The notes under the pieces are model-generated. The model saw only the letters and a list, made by a program, of their open reading frames with translations. It searched no databases and was not told where the DNA came from. From Candidatus Nealsoniibacteriota bacterium (lineage in GTDB: Bacteria > Patescibacteriota > Minisyncoccia > Minisyncoccales > PWPS01), in NCBI GenBank assembly GCA_003551425.1, contig PUMP01000001.1, positions 1 to 43,366 of the forward strand: 43,366 bases of DNA. The letters run 5' to 3'. Below, in pieces: positions 40,524-43,366 of this stretch (the stretch's first letter is position 1; every line of letters starts with the position of its first letter). Made by a program: the position numbers and the translations under genes.

Positions 40524-40529
40524 ATTCTA
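40524..40529 (-). promoter_or_regulatory. -10 box of the small membrane peptide
   Basis: TAGAAT just after the T-tract of the upstream terminator, seven bases before the ATG. Confidence 0.4.
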
Positions 40530-40531
40530 GC

Positions 40532-40559
40532 AAAAAAATATCGCCTCTAAAAGAGGCGA
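40532..40559 (-). terminator. Terminator after the 40577 gene
   Basis: TCGCCTC and GAGGCGA pair around a short T-rich loop, then TATTTTTTT on the minus strand. Confidence 0.85.
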
Positions 40560-40576
40560 ATTTGTTTTATAAGAGA

Positions 40577-40903
40577 TCAGCTGTCTTTCATTGAAGGACG
40601 TTTTTCTTCCTGCCCTTCAATTTCTTTCTCCAGATCATTGATCATGGCCCTTACAATCATTTCCAGCTTTTTGTATTCCGCTATTGCTGTTTTCTTTTTT
40701 TTCTTAGAAAGAGAGTCCCAGGCCTTCTTTACTTCATCTTCACCGTGTTTCTTTTCTGCACTCTGCCTTCTTATCCACGACTGATTCAAAATAAGTTTTG
40801 CCTCAGAGGCAGAAGCTCTTACCTCGTGGTAAAGGAAGCTTGCCAGGCGCCGAGTTATCTCTTCCTTTTTTTTAGCAAAAGAAAGAATGTTCTCTTCTCT
40901 CAT
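40577..40903 (-). CDS. Small helical protein
   Basis: 108 residues, charged, all helical by appearance (AKKKEEITRRLASFLYHEVR; KKAWDSLSKKKKKTAIAEYK). No family recognised. AGGAGG seven bases before the ATG, own promoter and terminator. The centre slightly resembles the 36954 protein, which has the same promoter type. Confidence 0.65.
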   Translation of the reverse strand: MREENILSFAKKKEEITRRLASFLYHEVRASASEAKLILNQSWIRRQSAEKKHGEDEVKKAWDSLSKKKKKTAIAEYKKLEMIVRAMINDLEKEIEGQEEKRPSMKDS

Positions 40904-40953
40904 CTTTGCTCCTCCTTTTTTTAAATTAAAGAGAATAAATTCTCTCTTATCAG

Positions 40954-40981
40954 ACTATACCATATTTTTCAAAAAAATAAA
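40954..40981 (-). promoter_or_regulatory. Promoter of the 40577 gene, extended -10, with leader hairpin
   Basis: TTTATT-N16-TATAGT with TGG before the -10 box (ATATGGTATAGT). The leader can form AAGAGA/TCTCTT between the start and the ribosome site. Confidence 0.7.
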
Positions 40982-40986
40982 GGCCT

Positions 40987-42069
40987 TCAGGAAAAAAAGT
41001 ATAAAACGTAATGATTGACTAGGAATGCGGAAAAAATAACAAAGATGATTATCATTTCATTTGCTATCATAAGAGTAAGATTCATTCTTTGCATCAGTAA
41101 GAATTTTAAAAGAAGAGAGAAAAGAAGTATTGCCGATACTATGACAAGAATATGGGTAAGAGATCTTATCGGAGACGATATTATTTTCCCCCAAAAAGAG
41201 ACATACTCTGGCTCTTCCCTTGATATGCTTATAACATCCTCTGGCTCTCCAACTGAAAGAATTACTTCATCATCTGTCTTTTCCATAAAAGCAAAAGACT
41301 CCTCTTTTTCTACTTCTTCTACTGTTTCTTCTGTTACTGTTTCTTCTACTGTTTCTTCTGTCACCGTTTCTTCTACTGTTTCTTCTGTTACTATCTCTTC
41401 CTCTTCTTCGGTCACAACATCATCTATCTCTTCCTCAACTAAGATCTCTTCTTCCTCTTCCACTATAGAAGCAAGAGGAGGTATCTCCATCCCGGATCCA
41501 AAAAGTTGTACTACAAAAACCGCCTCTCTGTTCCCCTTATACTCTCCTACTGCCGTTGCTATTCCTATCTCTTCAAAACTTTCATTTATTATATTCCTCT
41601 TGTGAGTAGGAGAATCCATCCAGGCCTGATCAACTCTATGAGTTTCCGTAAAATTAACCGCTAAGTTCTCTCCTGCATGACGGTAATTATAGCCGGCCGC
41701 ATCAAACCAATACCAAGGAGTTACTCCTTCCGGAGAAGTATGAGCAAAATATCCTTTCTCCGCCATATCATCAGCTTTCATTTGTGCTGCGCTTACAAGA
41801 AGTGGATTTACATTAAGTGCTTTTACTTCTACTTTCTCCCTTCTTATATTCGTAAGCTCCACCAACTCTTCGGGAACAATTCTTGCAAGAAAATCTTCAA
41901 AAGATATTCTTCCTACAAAGTTTGCTAGGAATAAAAACTCTATGAAAATAACAACGAGAAAAACAAGAAGAACGTTTCTTGGTTTCAAAAAACAAGGTTT
42001 ATTTCTTTTATTGCATGCCTTAATATATCTTCTAAAAGGCAAAAACAGCCTTTTTATCTTTTTTCTCAT
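40987..42069 (-). CDS. CAP/SCP domain protein with repeat linker and membrane anchors
   Basis: A basic start and membrane helix (NVLLVFLVVIFIEFLFLANF) precede a bacterial YkwD-type CAP domain: LVELTNIRREKVEVKALNVN, AAQMKADDMAEKGYFAHTSP, AGYNYRHAGENLAV, QAWMDSPTHKRNI. A Glu/Val/Thr linker with three 9-residue repeats follows, then two C-terminal helices. The CAP domain should face outside, tethered at both ends. Its activity in bacteria is not settled. A near-consensus promoter lies seven bases before the ATG. Confidence 0.88.
   Translation of the reverse strand: MRKKIKRLFLPFRRYIKACNKRNKPCFLKPRNVLLVFLVVIFIEFLFLANFVGRISFEDFLARIVPEELVELTNIRREKVEVKALNVNPLLVSAAQMKADDMAEKGYFAHTSPEGVTPWYWFDAAGYNYRHAGENLAVNFTETHRVDQAWMDSPTHKRNIINESFEEIGIATAVGEYKGNREAVFVVQLFGSGMEIPPLASIVEEEEEILVEEEIDDVVTEEEEEIVTEETVEETVTEETVEETVTEETVEEVEKEESFAFMEKTDDEVILSVGEPEDVISISREEPEYVSFWGKIISSPIRSLTHILVIVSAILLFSLLLKFLLMQRMNLTLMIANEMIIIFVIFSAFLVNHYVLYFFS
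41311..41391. repeat. Three tandem 27-base repeats in the CAP gene
   Basis: Three units encode VTEETVEET or VTEETVEEV with nearly the same codons. The match at DNA level points to recent expansion and possible length variation of the linker. Confidence 0.85.
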
Positions 42070-42076
42070 GTCTTAG

Positions 42077-42105
42077 ATTATACCAAAAAAAGCCCAAATT
42101 ATCAA
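42077..42105 (-). promoter_or_regulatory. Promoter of the CAP gene, leaderless
   Basis: TTGATA-N17-TATAAT with TGG before the -10 box; seven bases to the ATG. The -35 box abuts the stop codon of the upstream gene. Confidence 0.85.
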
Positions 42106-43275
42106 CTAAGAGAACTCAATTTCTTCCTCTTTTTCCTTTCTTCTTTTAAGAAAAAATATTAAAAACAATAAGAATAATATTAGAAGTAGATACCAGATAA
42201 ATGTAGAGTAATCTATCATCTCGTCAAGAGCTCCAATAGTAGCGCCAAGTTTTTCTCCCCATGATCTCGGTTCCGACTCAGGATCCACTACCACGGGCTC
42301 CACTTCTCTCTCGTCTTCTACACCAATTACCTCTTCTTCAAACTCTTCTTCCGTTATTTCTCTTGGCAGCTCACGGTCAGGACCAGCATCTCTTTCCGGG
42401 TCTCGTACGTCTTCAACTCCTTCTACGATTTCTTCTTCTATTGTCTCTTCTATTCCTTCTTCCGACGTAATAAACTCACGCTCCACAGTTATTGCCAAAG
42501 AGGAGTAAGCGACGCTACGATAATAATAGGTAGTTCCGGGCATTAGTCCAGTAATAGTAACAGAATGATCACTGACTCTCTCTTCCGTCCGAGGAGTAAA
42601 AAAAGTATAGCCGTAAGAGGGCTCCCCTTCTTCAAAATCAAACTGCCCAGGAGAAGTGTCATAAATTACTCTCCCAAAAGCCGTTCGATTGGTGCTCCAA
42701 GTAATAGTTGCTGTATCTTCGCCAATCTCTTCTATGCTTTCATTAAAGATACGAAAAGCAACAGATCCCGTTCCGGCGGTAGTTATCACTTCCACCACTT
42801 CCTCCCCCTCTTCTTCGTCCTTTGTCCCCCTAAAAGTAAATACAAAATCAAAGACTATTTCTTTGTCTTGGTATTCATTGCCAGATCCTTCTTGAAATTC
42901 AATTGCAAATTGATAGCTCTTCTCTTCGTTCTTTTTTATTCCTTCATTGGACAAAGTTATTGTTTCTCCATCTAAAAAGTCCGCTAAGTTTATAGTCTCA
43001 TCTCCTGCTCTTAGCTCAATTACCTCCGCTAGGTCGTAAGTTTGTATACTGTAGTCCCTCTTTCCGCCCAGAGTTATGCTCTCATAGTCATTATCGGAAT
43101 TATTTTTAATAGTAACCGTGCTCTCCTCTTCATCTCCGGGAATAAGGTTCTCGGCGTCAAAGACGGGAACCGGCGTAATCTCTATATTGCTTGCCAAAGA
43201 AAAACCGGGCAAAAGCAAGGCAAAGCCAGTTAAAATAAAGATTTTTTTAAGAAAATTACTCATCATCTCCGTCAT
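42106..43275 (-). CDS. Exported surface protein with fibronectin-III-like domain
   Basis: Signal peptide (LKKIFILTGFALLLPGFSLA), a beta-rich N-terminal domain (ESTVTIKNNSDNDYESITL), then near residues 185-270 a fibronectin-III or purple-acid-phosphatase-N-like domain (ATITWSTNRTAFGRVIYDT, VTITGLMPGTTYYYRSVAYS). A long acidic, Pro-containing linker leads to a C-terminal helix (FIWYLLLILFLLFLIFFL) and a charged tail. Probably a surface adhesin or structural protein. Three possible ATGs lie at the start; the MSNFLKK one gives the best signal peptide. The start overlaps the upstream gene. Confidence 0.7.
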   Translation of the reverse strand: MTEMMSNFLKKIFILTGFALLLPGFSLASNIEITPVPVFDAENLIPGDEEESTVTIKNNSDNDYESITLGGKRDYSIQTYDLAEVIELRAGDETINLADFLDGETITLSNEGIKKNEEKSYQFAIEFQEGSGNEYQDKEIVFDFVFTFRGTKDEEEGEEVVEVITTAGTGSVAFRIFNESIEEIGEDTATITWSTNRTAFGRVIYDTSPGQFDFEEGEPSYGYTFFTPRTEERVSDHSVTITGLMPGTTYYYRSVAYSSLAITVEREFITSEEGIEETIEEEIVEGVEDVRDPERDAGPDRELPREITEEEFEEEVIGVEDEREVEPVVVDPESEPRSWGEKLGATIGALDEMIDYSTFIWYLLLILFLLFLIFFLKRRKEKEEEIEFS

Positions 43276-43366
43276 TAGCTGTTAAAGTATCATTTTCTTT
43301 CTCTCCTTCATCATCTTCCTCCTCTTCTTCATTATCAATACTCTCATCTTCTTCTGTGTCTTCAGT
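43256..43366 (-). CDS. Acidic C-terminal tail of an upstream gene (partial)
   Basis: The last 36 codons of a gene that enters from the right edge. The visible part is almost all Asp and Glu (NEEEEEDDEGEKEND) and overlaps the next gene's start, so they form one operon. The body of the protein is outside the window. Confidence 0.7.
   Translation of the reverse strand, partial: TEDTEEDESIDNEEEEEDDEGEKENDTLTANDGDDE

Noticed and set aside
41311-41391. CRISPR-like direct repeats
   Set aside because: The units are directly adjacent with no spacers and code in frame for the CAP linker.
1-43366. Recoding of TGA as glycine
   Set aside because: TGA ends several genes at sensible points (rnhA, secD, the 23956 gene) and no in-frame TGA interrupts a conserved protein.
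1-43366. Mobile elements, prophage or integrase
   Set aside because: No transposase, integrase, phage structural gene or flanking target duplication was seen.

Overview
The window looks like part of the chromosome of a Candidate Phyla Radiation (Patescibacteria) bacterium, most likely of the Parcubacteria/Paceibacteria group. The basis is the AT-rich sequence, the very dense and mostly one-strand gene layout with 4-41 base overlaps, an Obg without its C-terminal extension, an EF-P with Arg at the loop tip, an orphan pair made of a conjugation-type ATPase and a large membrane partner, a sigma-region-4/HARE regulator, and many small proteins without clear relatives. TGA is used as a stop (for example in rnhA and secD), so the recoded-TGA lineages are excluded. 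No tRNA, rRNA, CRISPR array, insertion sequence or phage gene was seen.

Layout. 1-5300: a DUF2914-type membrane protein, obg, a thioredoxin-like protein, a small monocistronic gene, efp (plus strand) and a UPF1-like helicase. 5300-14240: a tightly packed block of housekeeping genes (rnhA, recJ, pgk, conjugation-type ATPase, its membrane partner, sigma4-HARE regulator, secF, secD). 14280-18150: secA, raiA/hpf and murB, the last behind an unusual two-promoter leader. 18350-25480: a cell-surface block (LPG-synthase-type membrane protein, peptidoglycan-binding metalloprotease, Wzz-like protein, YdcF-like protein, polyprenyl-phosphate sugar transferase) followed by a zinc-ribbon protein and an M20 peptidase. 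25500-32360: two paralogous circularly permuted ATP-grasp enzymes, each behind its own leader RNA, downstream of an operon with two GT4 glycosyltransferases, an RNHCP protein and an HExxH protein. 32390-43366: an HNH-like protein, an O-antigen-ligase/TPR protein, comF, a serpin, an orphan histidine kinase, several small genes, a CAP-domain protein and exported surface proteins.

The most interesting signal is the twin leader pair at 26666-26840 and 27982-28155. Each has a strong promoter, a 28-29 codon ORF whose ATG lies 7-8 bases after the -10 box, and four RNA segments that pair alternatively as 1:2 / 2:3 / 3:4, the last pair being an intrinsic terminator. This is the layout of amino-acid attenuators. 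One ORF is rich in Ile/Leu/Val and the other in Phe/Tyr, so the two ATP-grasp ligases may be induced by shortage of different amino acids.

A second theme is transcript type. At least ten genes have a -10 box only 6-8 bases before the ATG and so should give leaderless mRNAs. A separate set of small or accessory genes has strong GGAGG ribosome binding sites (several with TTG starts), own promoters, and stop codons lying in or beside the terminator hairpin. All functions are read from sequence alone; no search or folding program was run.
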